Both the position numbers and the translations under genes were made by a program. Shown one piece after another: positions 10,793-20,002 of a stretch of 64,000 nucleotides of DNA; within the stretch, counting starts at the first letter, position 1; each line of letters opens with the position of its first letter. Source of the stretch: Vibrio parahaemolyticus (GTDB lineage Bacteria; Pseudomonadota; Gammaproteobacteria; Enterobacterales; Vibrionaceae). The DNA is taken from positions 3,100,001 through 3,164,000 of the forward strand of contig NZ_UHIL01000001.1 of assembly GCF_900460535.1 (NCBI RefSeq), in the 5' to 3' direction. Below the pieces are notes generated by a model, which was not told where the DNA came from, made no database searches, and was given only the letters and a program-made list of their open reading frames with translations.

Positions 10793-11311
10793 TCAGTTGA
10801 GCTTGTTACGATCATCGTCGTCTTTACGCTCGTATTCACCTTCGAAGGTGTTGCCGTTGTCCGAGCGAGAATCGAACGGGTCACGATGAAACGGATCTTG
10901 CTCAAATGGCCCTTGGTTTGAGAAACCACCTTGGAAGCCACCACCATGCATGGTTTTGACGACCATCTTGCTCATCAAGTATTTCGCAATCGCGGCACGC
11001 GGCGCAGGCAGCAATACCACCATACCCAACGCGTCGGTCATAAAGCCGGGTGTCAGCAATAGCACACCGGCAACCGCTAGCATCACACCTTCAAAAATTT
11101 GCTGTGCTGGAATTTCGCCTTGTTCAAGACGGCCCTGAACAGACATCAAGGTTTGAATACCTTGGCTGCGCACTAATGACGCGCCGACAAATGCCGTGAT
11201 CAGCACTAATGCGATGGTTGGCCAGAGACCTAAAAAGCCCCCCACCTGAATAAATAAGCCAATTTCAATGATTGGGACGAAAATAAACGCCAATAATAAG
11301 ATAGGAAACAC
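10793..11311 (-). CDS. fxsA: FxsA-family inner-membrane protein
   Basis: Small membrane protein of 172 residues with helices at about 2-20, 22-42 and 70-95 (GVMLAVAGVLLLTPGFMTDALG). A cytoplasmic tail ends with the family's GNTFEGEYERKDDD motif. E. coli FxsA, when overproduced, relieves F-plasmid exclusion of phage T7; its normal job is unknown. The GTG start at 11309-11311 follows a perfect AAGGAGG by 4 nt. The open frame reaches 17 codons further upstream but would bypass that site. Position upstream of aspA is the same as in E. coli. Confidence 0.9.
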   Translation of the reverse strand: MFPILLLAFIFVPIIEIGLFIQVGGFLGLWPTIALVLITAFVGASLVRSQGIQTLMSVQGRLEQGEIPAQQIFEGVMLAVAGVLLLTPGFMTDALGMVVLLPAPRAAIAKYLMSKMVVKTMHGGGFQGGFSNQGPFEQDPFHRDPFDSRSDNGNTFEGEYERKDDDDRNKLN

Positions 11312-11770
11312 ACGCCCTCCTTTGTTTAATTCAGTGTAATGGTAAAAGCCAAGTAACCTCAAACGAATCGTTGTAAAAAAGCGTGTTCATACTCATGGCT
11401 TTTTTATTCAGGCGAACACACAGGCAAACTTTGCGAAAACACGCTATACATTTATGCGTTGCATTTGTGCGCATACCGATTTTTTCGTGCTTGAAAAGTG
11501 CCAATTTCGAACTCTAAAAAACCATGTTTGTCGAGGAAAATTGAATACCCACAAAGGGTTATTAATAACCCGTTCATACTTTGCAAATTATTGACTCATG
11601 AAAAGCGAAAAAGGTGATCTAGTTACTATTTTTATGCGCTAGGTGCAGTATGATGTGCCACATAAGTCAGGACGGATTTTCCAGCCAAAAATTCTGATGA
11701 ATGGATTCTAGATTGCAGAAATGGCTAATAAATAACTTTATTATCAGAATTATCATCTAAGGATCCTGCT
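11312..11770 (+). other. Non-coding stretch upstream of aspA
   Basis: About 460 bp with no credible gene, AT-rich towards its right end. It holds a perfect 16-bp palindrome (listed separately). It also has a CRP-like element at 11610-11631, where 17 of 22 positions match the CRP consensus but the right half-site (TTACT) is poor. The aspA ribosome site (TAAGGATCCTGCT) is at the end. Confidence 0.5.
11556..11571. promoter_or_regulatory. Perfect 16-bp palindrome, candidate operator for aspA
   Basis: GGGTTATTAATAACCC is its own reverse complement. It lies 200 bp upstream of aspA and is not followed by a U-run on either strand, so it looks more like a protein-binding dyad than a terminator. The binding protein is not recognised. 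Confidence 0.4.
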
Positions 11771-13222
11771 ATGGCTACCCTATCTGATGCTCCAAAAACA
11801 GCAAACCAAGCCACTCGTATTGAAGAAGATCTATTAGGTCAACGTCATGTCCCTGCTGATGCGTACTACGGCATTCATACCCTACGTGCGATCGAAAACT
11901 TCAACATCTCTAACGTAACTATTTCTGACGTACCTGAGTTCGTACGCGGCATGGTGATGACGAAGAAAGCAGCAGCGTTGGCGAACAAAGAACTTGGCGC
12001 CATTCCTAAAGAAGTTGCTAACTACATCCTAGAAGCGTGTGATTTGATCCTAGAAACAGGCAAGTGTATGGATCAGTTCCCTTCAGACGTATTCCAAGGC
12101 GGCGCGGGTACTTCCGTTAACATGAACACTAACGAAGTTATCGCGAACGTTGCACTTGAACTGATGGGCAAAGAAAAAGGCCAATACGAGTTCATCAACC
12201 CGAACGACCACGTTAACAAGAGCCAATCTACTAACTGTGCGTACCCAACTGGTTTCCGTATCGCGGTTTACAACAGCGTACACAAACTAATGGAAGCGAT
12301 TGAATACCTAAAAGGCGCATTCGATCTTAAAGCAACTGAATTCAAAGACGTATTGAAGATGGGTCGTACTCAGCTTCAAGACGCAGTACCAATGACTGTT
12401 GGTCAAGAGTTCCACGCTTGGGCTGTAACGCTAAACGAAGAGATTCGTGCTCTAGATTACACATCTAAACTCCTACTAGAAATCAACCTAGGTGCAACCG
12501 CAATCGGTACTGGTCTTAACACACCAACTGGTTACCAAGCTCTAGCAGTGAAACACCTAGCGGAAGTAACTGGCCTTGACGTTGTACCTGCAGAAGACCT
12601 AATCGAAGCGACTTCTGACTGTGGCGCATACGTAATGACTCACGGCGCACTAAAACGTCTAGCAGTGAAACTATCGAAGATCTGTAACGACCTTCGTCTA
12701 CTTTCTTCTGGTCCTCGCGCGGGTCTAAATGAGTTGAACCTACCTGAAATGCAAGCAGGTTCTTCAATCATGCCAGCGAAAGTAAACCCAGTTATCCCAG
12801 AAGTAGTAAACCAAGTTTGCTTCAAAGTTCTAGGTAACGACAACACGGTTTCTTTCGCAGCAGAAGGCGGTCAGCTACAGCTAAACGTAATGGAACCGGT
12901 TATCGCACAAAGCATGTTTGAGTCTATCTCTCTACTACACAATGCGTGTGTGAACCTACGTGATAAATGTATCGACGGCATCACTGTAAACAAAGAAATC
13001 TGTGAGAACTACGTTTACAACTCAATCGGTATCGTAACTTACCTAAACCCATACATTGGCCACCACGAAGGTGACATTGTCGGTAAGATTTGTGCAGAAA
13101 CTGGTAAGAGTGTTCGTGAAGTCGTACTTGAGCGCGGCCTGCTAACTGCAGAAGAACTTGATGAAATCTTAACAGTTGAAAACTTCATGCATCCTACTTA
13201 CAAAGCGAAACGCTACGAGTAA
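11771..13222 (+). CDS. aspA: Aspartate ammonia-lyase (aspartase)
   Basis: Reversibly deaminates L-aspartate to fumarate and ammonia, feeding fumarate respiration under anaerobiosis. The 483-residue chain has the fumarase/aspartase signature [15 protein letters not shown], the substrate motif [18 protein letters not shown], and [13 protein letters not shown]. Ala before Lys in the signature (fumarase has Gly: GSSIMPGKVNP) marks it as aspartase. dcuA lies 175 bp downstream on the same strand behind a short terminator-like hairpin, the usual aspA-dcuA pairing. Codon use is strongly biased, suggesting high expression. Confidence 0.97.
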   Translation: MATLSDAPKTANQATRIEEDLLGQRHVPADAYYGIHTLRAIENFNISNVTISDVPEFVRGMVMTKKAAALANKELGAIPKEVANYILEACDLILETGKCMDQFPSDVFQGGAGTSVNMNTNEVIANVALELMGKEKGQYEFINPNDHVNKSQSTNCAYPTGFRIAVYNSVHKLMEAIEYLKGAFDLKATEFKDVLKMGRTQLQDAVPMTVGQEFHAWAVTLNEEIRALDYTSKLLLEINLGATAIGTGLNTPTGYQALAVKHLAEVTGLDVVPAEDLIEATSDCGAYVMTHGALKRLAVKLSKICNDLRLLSSGPRAGLNELNLPEMQAGSSIMPAKVNPVIPEVVNQVCFKVLGNDNTVSFAAEGGQLQLNVMEPVIAQSMFESISLLHNACVNLRDKCIDGITVNKEICENYVYNSIGIVTYLNPYIGHHEGDIVGKICAETGKSVREVVLERGLLTAEELDEILTVENFMHPTYKAKRYE

Positions 13223-13237
13223 GCATTGAAGCTAAGG

Positions 13238-13262
13238 GGGGCCATCCAGGCCCCTTTTTTAG
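13238..13262 (+). terminator. Hairpin with U-run after aspA
   Basis: GGGGCC (13238-13243) and GGCCCC (13249-13254) are followed by TTTTTT. It may end most aspA transcripts while letting some read into dcuA. Confidence 0.75.
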
Positions 13263-13397
13263 GCTTTTTCACGGTAACCACATTTTTAATAAGCTTTTAT
13301 TACCGTAGGCCGCTGGGTTCTGATTCTCTGAACATTTACTCCTGTTCCTGAGTGTTCAAAAAATCAGAATCAAATAAAAAACTAAAGAGGTATCAAT

Positions 13398-14705
13398 ATG
13401 GTCATGGTCGAACTCTTCGTGGTTCTGCTCTTCATCTATTTGGGGGCAAGAATCGGCGGTATCGGCATTGGTTTTGCCGGTGGTGCTGGGGTCATAGCGT
13501 TGTCTTTGATCTTGGGTGTCCCGACAAGCCAAGCGTACATTCCTGTTGACGTAATTTTGATCATCATGTCTGTAATCACGGCTATCGCAGCAATGCAAGT
13601 GGCTGGCGGTTTGGATTGGATGGTACAAGTTGCGGAAGACTTTTTGCGTAAACACCCTGAGCGCATCACCTTTTACGCGCCAATCGTGACATTCCTAATG
13701 ACACTAATGGCAGGTACAGGTCACACAGCATTCTCTACTCTACCGGTTATTGCAGAAGTAGCGAAAGGCCAAGGCGTTCGTCCTTCTCGTCCACTGTCTA
13801 TCGCGGTTGTGGCATCGCAAATCGCTATCACAGCTTCTCCAATTTCAGCGGCAGTTGTGGCGTTTGCAGCTATGTTGCATCCGTTTGGTGTGGATTACCT
13901 AACGCTACTTGCGATCTGTATTCCAACCACGTTCATCGCTTGTATGATCGGTGCATTCGTTGCGAACTTCATGGGCTGTGAGCTAAAAGACGATCCAGAA
14001 TACCAAGAGCGTCTAGAGAAAGGCCTAATCAAGCTAAACACAGAAGCAAAACGTGAAATCCTACCAACTGCGAAAAAAGCGACGTTCATCTTCCTTGGCG
14101 CTATCGCTTTCGTCGTGTGCTACGCAGCGGCTATCTCTGGTTCAGTGGGTCTAATCGAGAACCCAGCACTGGGTCGTAACGAAGCAATCATGACGGTAAT
14201 GCTGGCAGCCGCCGCGGCGATCGTAATGAGCTGTAAAATTGATGCTGGCAAAATCCCAGCAGCAGCGACATTCCGTTCTGGTATGACAGCGTGTGTGTGT
14301 GTTCTTGGTGTGGCATGGCTAGGTTCTACGTTCGTTAACGCGCACGTTGATGGCATCAAAGAAGTGGCTGGTGCACTACTAGCTGACTACCCATGGATGC
14401 TAGCACTTGTTCTATTCTTCGCGTCTATGCTGCTTTACTCGCAAGGTGCAACTACCGTTGCGCTTATGCCTGCAGCACTTGCAATCGGTGTAGCGCCACT
14501 AACAGCGGTTGCGTCTTTCGCAGCAGTAAGTGCGCTATTCGTACTACCAACTTACCCAACGCTACTAGCTGCGGTTGAGATGGATGACACGGGTTCAACT
14601 CGTATCGGTAAGTACGTATTTAACCACCCGTTCTTCGTTCCAGGCGTGGTCACCATCGCATCAGCGGTAGCACTTGGCTTCGCATTCGGTGGTCTACTGA
14701 TCTAG
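13398..14705 (+). CDS. dcuA: Anaerobic C4-dicarboxylate transporter DcuA
   Basis: Inner-membrane carrier of 435 residues with about 10-12 helices. It exchanges aspartate, fumarate and malate for succinate. Family motifs ARIGGIGIGFAGG, TLPVIAEVAKGQGV, QIAITASPISAAVV, SPLTAVASF-like APLTAVASFAAVSALF and DDTGSTRIGKYVFNHPFF are all present and align with E. coli DcuA. The ATG follows AAAGAGGTATCA. Paired with aspA, it forms an aspartate-to-fumarate supply route. Confidence 0.96.
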   Translation: MVMVELFVVLLFIYLGARIGGIGIGFAGGAGVIALSLILGVPTSQAYIPVDVILIIMSVITAIAAMQVAGGLDWMVQVAEDFLRKHPERITFYAPIVTFLMTLMAGTGHTAFSTLPVIAEVAKGQGVRPSRPLSIAVVASQIAITASPISAAVVAFAAMLHPFGVDYLTLLAICIPTTFIACMIGAFVANFMGCELKDDPEYQERLEKGLIKLNTEAKREILPTAKKATFIFLGAIAFVVCYAAAISGSVGLIENPALGRNEAIMTVMLAAAAAIVMSCKIDAGKIPAAATFRSGMTACVCVLGVAWLGSTFVNAHVDGIKEVAGALLADYPWMLALVLFFASMLLYSQGATTVALMPAALAIGVAPLTAVASFAAVSALFVLPTYPTLLAAVEMDDTGSTRIGKYVFNHPFFVPGVVTIASAVALGFAFGGLLI

Positions 14706-14725
14706 TAGAAACAGAGTCTTACTCG

Positions 14726-14748
14726 GGGAGCTTCGGCTCCCTTTTTTC
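14726..14748 (+). terminator. Terminator after dcuA
   Basis: GGGAGC (14726-14731), UUCG tetraloop, GCTCCC (14736-14741), then a T-run. Confidence 0.9.
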
Positions 14749-14865
14749 TTTTCTGCGCCTTGAGTATTGCTTAACAAATCTTCACTTGGATGAAACTTAT
14801 TAACTCGCCTGCGGGTCTGATTGAGTTACACTAACGGCAATTATCTAAGATGAATTGAACCTTTT

Positions 14866-16707
14866 ATGCGCGCATTACTTTCCGTTTTACTCTTAGGGCT
14901 CATTACCTTTTCCACTCCGTCTTTGGCTTTATTTGGCAAAGACCAGTTTAATAATAGCCAGAACAACAGCTTTGGTAGCAGCAACGACAGCTTTGTTCCG
15001 GTCGACCAAGCGTTCCCATTTAACTTCTACCAACAAGACGACAAGTTGATGCTCGATTGGCAGGTACGTGACGGCTACTATCTGTATCAAGAGCGCTTGT
15101 CTGTGTCTGGTGAAAACATCTCTCTTGGCGAACTGCAAATGGAAAACGGCACGCCACATAAAGATGAATTTTTCGGTGATGTGCACATCTACACCACGCC
15201 TTTATTTGTGAATGTACCACTTGATGAGTGGCAAGAAGGCGCGCGCGTGATTGTGCAATATCAAGGCTGTGCGAAGGCTGGATTCTGCTACCCGCCAGAA
15301 ACTCGCATCATTCCCATTGACGCTTTTACGGCTTCCATTGCTGATTCCGCTGTCGCAACAAAACCAACGCAATCAACAGCAAACAACAACCAAACAAATG
15401 CGACATCACCAACGGCGAGCACGTCAGTGTCATCAAACAATGCTCCCGCACCAGTCACTGAGCAAGACAGCCTCGCGGCGAACCTTGCTGACAATTGGTG
15501 GACTCCGCTGCTATTTTTAGCTCTCGGTGTAGGCTTAGCGTTTACGCCATGCGTTCTGCCAATGTACCCAATTTTGACCAGCATCGTACTTGGCAGCGGG
15601 AAACTCAGTCAACGCCGCGCTCTGGGTTTATCCCTAGTTTACGTGCAAGGCATGGCGCTAACTTACACTCTTCTCGGCTTAGTGGTGGCATCAGCAGGCA
15701 TGCAGTTCCAAGCGGCGATGCAACACCCATATGTGTTGATTGGTTTGAGTATCTTATTCGTCACGTTGGCACTCTCCATGTTTGGTGTGTACACCCTGCA
15801 ATTGCCAAGCAGTGTACAAACGTGGCTAAACAACCTAAGCAACAAACAACAAGGCGGCAGCAGCGCAGGCGTATTCGCGATGGGTGCGATCTCAGGTCTG
15901 GTGTGCTCACCGTGTACCACAGCACCTCTGTCGGGCGCACTACTCTACGTTGCACAAAGTGGTGACTTGCTGACTGGTGGTATTGCGCTTTACGCACTGG
16001 CGATGGGTATGGGTATTCCGCTGATTCTCGTGGCGGTATTTGGCAACAAACTGCTGCCAAAAGCTGGCGGTTGGATGGACCGCGTGAAGACACTATTTGG
16101 TTTCATTCTGCTGGCAGCACCAATCTTCTTGCTTGAGCGCATCTTGCCAGAAATGTGGTCGACGGCGTTGTGGTCTGCGCTCGGTATCGCGGCATTTGGT
16201 TGGTTGTATCACATCAAAAACAGCTTGGAGTTTGGTGGCTGGAAGCAAAGCGCAATTGGCATTATTGCCGTCCTCGGTTTGTTCGCCTCCGCGCAACCAG
16301 CACTGAATTATTGGTTTGGCAATCACGAAACCCAAGCACAGCAAACAACGGTTAGCTTTACTCGCATTGCTAATGTGGCCGAGCTTGAAGATCAACTGGC
16401 GTTGGCGAAAGCAGCAGGTAAACCTGTCATGCTCGACTTCTACGCCGACTGGTGTGTAGCGTGTAAAGAGTTTGAGAAGTACACCTTCCACGATCCAAAA
16501 GTCGAAGCCAAGCTGCAAGACTTTGTGTTGCTGCAAGCGGATGTCACCAAAAACCAAGTGCAAGATATTGAGCTACTCAAACACATGAACGTGCTGGGTT
16601 TGCCGACCATCGAATTCTGGGATGCGAAAGGCGAACACGTTTCAAACGCTCGTTTAACTGGTTTTATGCAAGCCGAGCCTTTCTTAGAGCACATCAATCG
16701 ATTCTGA
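14866..16707 (+). CDS. dsbD: Thiol:disulfide interchange protein DsbD
   Basis: Moves reducing power from cytoplasmic thioredoxin to periplasmic DsbC, DsbG and CcmG. The 613-residue chain has a signal peptide (1-21), a periplasmic alpha domain with C135 and C141 (CAKAGFC), and a Ser/Thr/Asn-rich linker at about 165-205. The membrane beta domain carries redox C229 (FTPCVLP) and C347/C350 (CSPC). The C-terminal thioredoxin-like gamma domain has C530-V-A-C533. All three redox pairs are intact except that the beta-domain pair should be C229 with one of the CSPC cysteines. In E. coli cutA lies between dcuA and dsbD; here that 160-bp gap holds no gene. Confidence 0.96.
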   Translation: MRALLSVLLLGLITFSTPSLALFGKDQFNNSQNNSFGSSNDSFVPVDQAFPFNFYQQDDKLMLDWQVRDGYYLYQERLSVSGENISLGELQMENGTPHKDEFFGDVHIYTTPLFVNVPLDEWQEGARVIVQYQGCAKAGFCYPPETRIIPIDAFTASIADSAVATKPTQSTANNNQTNATSPTASTSVSSNNAPAPVTEQDSLAANLADNWWTPLLFLALGVGLAFTPCVLPMYPILTSIVLGSGKLSQRRALGLSLVYVQGMALTYTLLGLVVASAGMQFQAAMQHPYVLIGLSILFVTLALSMFGVYTLQLPSSVQTWLNNLSNKQQGGSSAGVFAMGAISGLVCSPCTTAPLSGALLYVAQSGDLLTGGIALYALAMGMGIPLILVAVFGNKLLPKAGGWMDRVKTLFGFILLAAPIFLLERILPEMWSTALWSALGIAAFGWLYHIKNSLEFGGWKQSAIGIIAVLGLFASAQPALNYWFGNHETQAQQTTVSFTRIANVAELEDQLALAKAAGKPVMLDFYADWCVACKEFEKYTFHDPKVEAKLQDFVLLQADVTKNQVQDIELLKHMNVLGLPTIEFWDAKGEHVSNARLTGFMQAEPFLEHINRF

Positions 16708-16721
16708 TATCACATCATTCA

Positions 16722-16751
16722 AACGCCAGCGATTTTCGCTGGCGTTTTTTG
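16722..16751 (+). terminator. Terminator after dsbD
   Basis: AACGCCAGCG (16722-16731) pairs with CGCTGGCGTT (16737-16746), and a T-run follows. Confidence 0.92.
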
Positions 16752-16901
16752 TTGCACAGATTTGAATGAGAAAAATGCGGCTATATGCAATTTTCCTAAT
16801 AAAAGTCGATTTGGTTCAGACTTTTAGCGAATAAATATTGTCCACCTTCTCAAAGCTGGACAATAATTCATTTAACGAAATAGTCAAAAGTGTTTAACGT
16901 C

Positions 16902-17531
16902 ATGGATTCGACCTACACCATCATCATCGCCGATGATCACCCTCTCTTCCGTAATGCATTGTTCCAATCGGTACACATGGCTGTCAGTGGTGCCAATCTG
17001 CTTGAAGCAGACTCTCTTGATGCCCTGCTTGCATTACTCTCCAAAGAGGAAGAGCCGGATTTGGTGCTGTTGGATCTCAAAATGCCTGGGGCTAATGGAA
17101 TGTCAGGGCTTATCCACTTAAGAGCGGAATACCCAGATTTGCCTATCGTCGTGGTATCCGCCAGCGAAGAGCCAACGGTGGTGAGTCAAGTGAAGAGCCA
17201 TGGTGCGTTTGGCTTTATTCCGAAATCGAGTGATATGCGTGAACTGGTCAATGCACTCAACCAAGTGCTCAATGGCGACCCATACTTCCCTGAAGGGCTG
17301 ATCACCAATAACGCAGCGTGTAATGATTTAGCAGAGAAGATTGCCGCGCTAACGCCACAGCAATACAAAGTGTTGGGGATGTTGTCTGATGGCTTGCTGA
17401 ACAAACAAATCGCTTACGAGTTGAATGTATCAGAAGCCACCATCAAAGCACACATGACGGCGATTTTCCGCAAGCTCGGCGTGAAGAACCGCACGCAAGC
17501 CGTCATCATGTTAACGGAAATGAATGATTAG
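16902..17531 (+). CDS. crbR: NarL/LuxR-type response regulator, probable CrbR
   Basis: A 209-residue regulator. The receiver domain has the acidic pair D11-D12, phospho-acceptor D58 in LLDLKMPG and lysine in FIPKSSD. The LuxR-type helix-turn-helix (about 145-205, LTPQQYKVLGMLSDGLLNKQIAYELNVS then ATIKAHMTAIFRKL) is complete. In V. cholerae and Pseudomonas, an SSF-type hybrid kinase (CrbS/MxtR) works with a regulator of this class (CrbR/ErdR) to switch on acs and acetate use. The matching kinase, the symporter and acs all lie within 16 kb, so the assignment rests mostly on context. ATG 16902 is preferred to the GTG four codons upstream; ribosome sites are weak for both. Confidence 0.72.
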   Translation: MDSTYTIIIADDHPLFRNALFQSVHMAVSGANLLEADSLDALLALLSKEEEPDLVLLDLKMPGANGMSGLIHLRAEYPDLPIVVVSASEEPTVVSQVKSHGAFGFIPKSSDMRELVNALNQVLNGDPYFPEGLITNNAACNDLAEKIAALTPQQYKVLGMLSDGLLNKQIAYELNVSEATIKAHMTAIFRKLGVKNRTQAVIMLTEMND

Positions 17532-17534
17532 GAC

Positions 17535-19280
17535 TTAGTCCTCCTCTTCCCCTTCCTCTTCTTCATTGGGTAAACGTAAACCAACCTTAGTCACTTGGTG
17601 ATCCACCACGTCCGCGATTACCCATTGCAAACCTTGCCATTCAAACTGGTCGCCCAAAACAGGCGTGCTACCTAGCTGTTCTTCAACAATATTGCTCAAG
17701 GTTTTATCTTGCAGTTCATCGCCCAAATTCAAACCGTACATCATCGCCACGTCGGCCAGCTTCACTTCAATATCTAAGAAGAAATCACCAAAGAAACGAG
17801 TCAGAGAGGCTTTCTCCGGCGCTTCACTGAACAACAAGCTCAGTGCAGCTAAGTCTTTCTCTTGAGCCAATACACATAGGGTATCGTCTTCTTCCAACCT
17901 GGTACTGCCCGATGGGTGAAGCAGTTCTTGATTACGGAAAACAGCCGCAATGCGCGTGCCCTCAGGCATCGATAAACTGCGCAGCGGTTCGCCAATGCAC
18001 CATTTATCCGCTTTCAATCGGTAGATAAACAGTTCCCACTCACTGGTTGGGTAAATCTCCACACCAGTGCGAGAGATTGGCTCAGGCTTTGGTGGCAACT
18101 CAACCTTGGCAAGCGACATCGCTTTGGTCAGCGTACCGCCCTGAACGATCAGCGATACCATAACCACGAAGAAGGCCAAGTTGAAGTACAGCTGCGCGTC
18201 TGGTAAACCAGCCATCATAGGGAATACCGCAAGAATGATTGGCACCGCGCCACGCAAACCAACCCAAGAGACAAACCACTTCTCACGTGGCGTGAAACTC
18301 TTAAATGGCAGCAGTCCAATCCACACGGAAATAGGACGGGCAAACAAAATCATACCAAACGCAAGCGCCAAGCCTGGCACCGCAATACTCAGCAAGTTCG
18401 ACGGCGTAACCAACAAACCAAGCACGAGGAACATGCCAATTTGCGCTAGCCACGTCATACCATCTAACACATGCAGAATCGAATGACGGCTGCGCGTTGG
18501 ACGGTTACCCAGCAATAAACCTACGAGGTAAATCGACAAAATACCGCTGCCGCCTAACGAGTTCGACAACGCGAAAATGATCAAGCCGCCGCTGACGGTC
18601 AAAATCGAGTACAAGCCATCCGGCAGTTGATTGCGATTGATGACTTTCCACAAGACCCAGCCACCAGCAAAACCAAGTAGCGCACCGATACCAAACTGCT
18701 TAACAAAACTGAGCGCTAAAAATCCGGCGCTTAACTCCGTTCCCGTACTAGAAAGAATCGCAATTAACGTGACGGTCAAGAACACCGCCATTGGGTCGTT
18801 GGTGCCCGATTCAATTTCTAACGTCGAGCCAACACGTTCGTTCAGACTGCGGCCTTTCAATAAAGAGAAGACCGCGGCCGCATCCGTTGAACCGACAATC
18901 GCGCCAACCAAGATACCTTGCAATAGATCCAAATCGAACAACCAAGTCGCCATCAAACCGGTTAACAATGTCGTGATGGCTACGCCTATGGTTGCCAACG
19001 ACACCGAAGGCCACAAGGCGACCCGAAAACTGGCGACTCGCGTTCGCATCCCGCCATCCAAAAGAATGATGGCGAGCGCTAAGTTACTGACTAAATAAGC
19101 GATGGAATAATTATCAAATAAGATTCCGCCAAGGCCATCTTCCCCAGCCAACATACCTACCGCAAGAAATACGAGAAGGATTGGAATCCCCAACTTTGAG
19201 GACACGGGGCTTAAAAGAACGCTCAGTGCAATCAGTAATGCACCAATCAGAAAAAAGCTGTTAATGGTGTCTGCGTCCAT
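17535..19280 (-). CDS. nhaP2: K+/H+ antiporter NhaP2 (CvrA)
   Basis: CPA1-family antiporter that expels K+ in exchange for protons. In V. cholerae, NhaP2 protects against K+ stress at low pH. The 581-residue chain aligns along its length with E. coli CvrA. It has about 12 membrane helices with [15 protein letters not shown] and the ion-site region [16 protein letters not shown], then [16 protein letters not shown] [11 protein letters not shown] cytoplasmic TrkA-C/RCK-like domain starts at about 400, followed by a very acidic tail (EEEEGEEED). The ATG at 19278-19280 has AGGGAGG 5-6 nt upstream; the 13-codon upstream extension lacks homology. It converges on crbR with only 3 bp between stops. 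Confidence 0.95.
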   Translation of the reverse strand: MDADTINSFFLIGALLIALSVLLSPVSSKLGIPILLVFLAVGMLAGEDGLGGILFDNYSIAYLVSNLALAIILLDGGMRTRVASFRVALWPSVSLATIGVAITTLLTGLMATWLFDLDLLQGILVGAIVGSTDAAAVFSLLKGRSLNERVGSTLEIESGTNDPMAVFLTVTLIAILSSTGTELSAGFLALSFVKQFGIGALLGFAGGWVLWKVINRNQLPDGLYSILTVSGGLIIFALSNSLGGSGILSIYLVGLLLGNRPTRSRHSILHVLDGMTWLAQIGMFLVLGLLVTPSNLLSIAVPGLALAFGMILFARPISVWIGLLPFKSFTPREKWFVSWVGLRGAVPIILAVFPMMAGLPDAQLYFNLAFFVVMVSLIVQGGTLTKAMSLAKVELPPKPEPISRTGVEIYPTSEWELFIYRLKADKWCIGEPLRSLSMPEGTRIAAVFRNQELLHPSGSTRLEEDDTLCVLAQEKDLAALSLLFSEAPEKASLTRFFGDFFLDIEVKLADVAMMYGLNLGDELQDKTLSNIVEEQLGSTPVLGDQFEWQGLQWVIADVVDHQVTKVGLRLPNEEEEGEEED

Positions 19281-19726
19281 TCTCACCCTCCCTAAATGAA
19301 AAGCTACAAACAATCTCAACGAGTAAGCATATAAGTTCCTAAATCACCTCAACTTTAAGATGTAAGCGCGATGAGTTAAGCACAGGCTTTATTGTGCCTC
19401 AAAACCGTGCTCCGGTACGAAAACTTTATGTAAACAAATCACTTGAGAAGGTTGAATCTAGGTATAGATTCGGTGAAATCAATGAAGAAAAGATTAACCA
19501 ATGCAACATATTGAAAATTTTATGCATCAAATCATTAGACCTTAGGCTAATTTAACACCTTTTTAACATCATTAAATCTTATCGATTTCGCCATAAACGC
19601 CCATTATTCGGTCGTTTTTCCTTTTTTACGCCCCGACTAAAGTTGAAAAGAGTTATTGCCAACACCTTGCTAATGTACATTGTGAAACATTTTTTTAACA
19701 ACAATACCAATCGTAAGGAGACGGCA
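19281..19726. other. Divergent intergenic region between nhaP2 and the DUF4212-symporter pair
   Basis: About 445 bp without a gene. It is AT-rich on the right and must carry the promoters of both units. A TGTAAACAAATCAC stretch near 19430 resembles a CRP site but has the wrong spacing. No clear -10/-35 pair, riboswitch or repeat was recognised. Confidence 0.4.
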
Positions 19727-19990
19727 ATGGCATTTGAAAGCGAAGAAAGAGCCAAAGCCTATTGGGACAAAAACGTGAAGCTCATGATCGGTCTAATGGT
19801 CATCTGGTTCGTCGTGTCTTTCGGCTGCGGCATTTTATTTGTCGACGTACTTAATCAATTTCAATTAGGTGGATACAAACTTGGTTTCTGGTTTGCTCAG
19901 CAGGGCTCCATCTATGCCTTCCTAGGTATTATTTTCTACTACGCGTGGAGAATGCGCCAAATCGACCGTGAATTCGGCGTGGATGAGTAA
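19727..19990 (+). CDS. DUF4212 small membrane subunit of acetate symporter
   Basis: An 87-residue protein with two membrane helices (about 19-41 and 56-76) and the motifs KAYWDKNVKLM and YAWRMRQIDREFGVDE typical of DUF4212. These proteins are nearly always encoded just upstream of an SSS-family acetate-type symporter and are probably an accessory subunit. The ATG at 19727 has TAAGGAG 6 nt upstream. The open frame continues 28 codons upstream through AT-rich DNA that looks non-coding. The symporter gene starts 12 bp after its stop, so they form an operon. Confidence 0.9.
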   Translation: MAFESEERAKAYWDKNVKLMIGLMVIWFVVSFGCGILFVDVLNQFQLGGYKLGFWFAQQGSIYAFLGIIFYYAWRMRQIDREFGVDE

Positions 19991-20002
19991 GGAGTCACTC
20001 AG

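Noticed and set aside
19425..19445. CRP-like site upstream of DUF4212 (TGTAA...TCAC)
   Set aside because: The spacer is 5 bp and the left half-site is imperfect.
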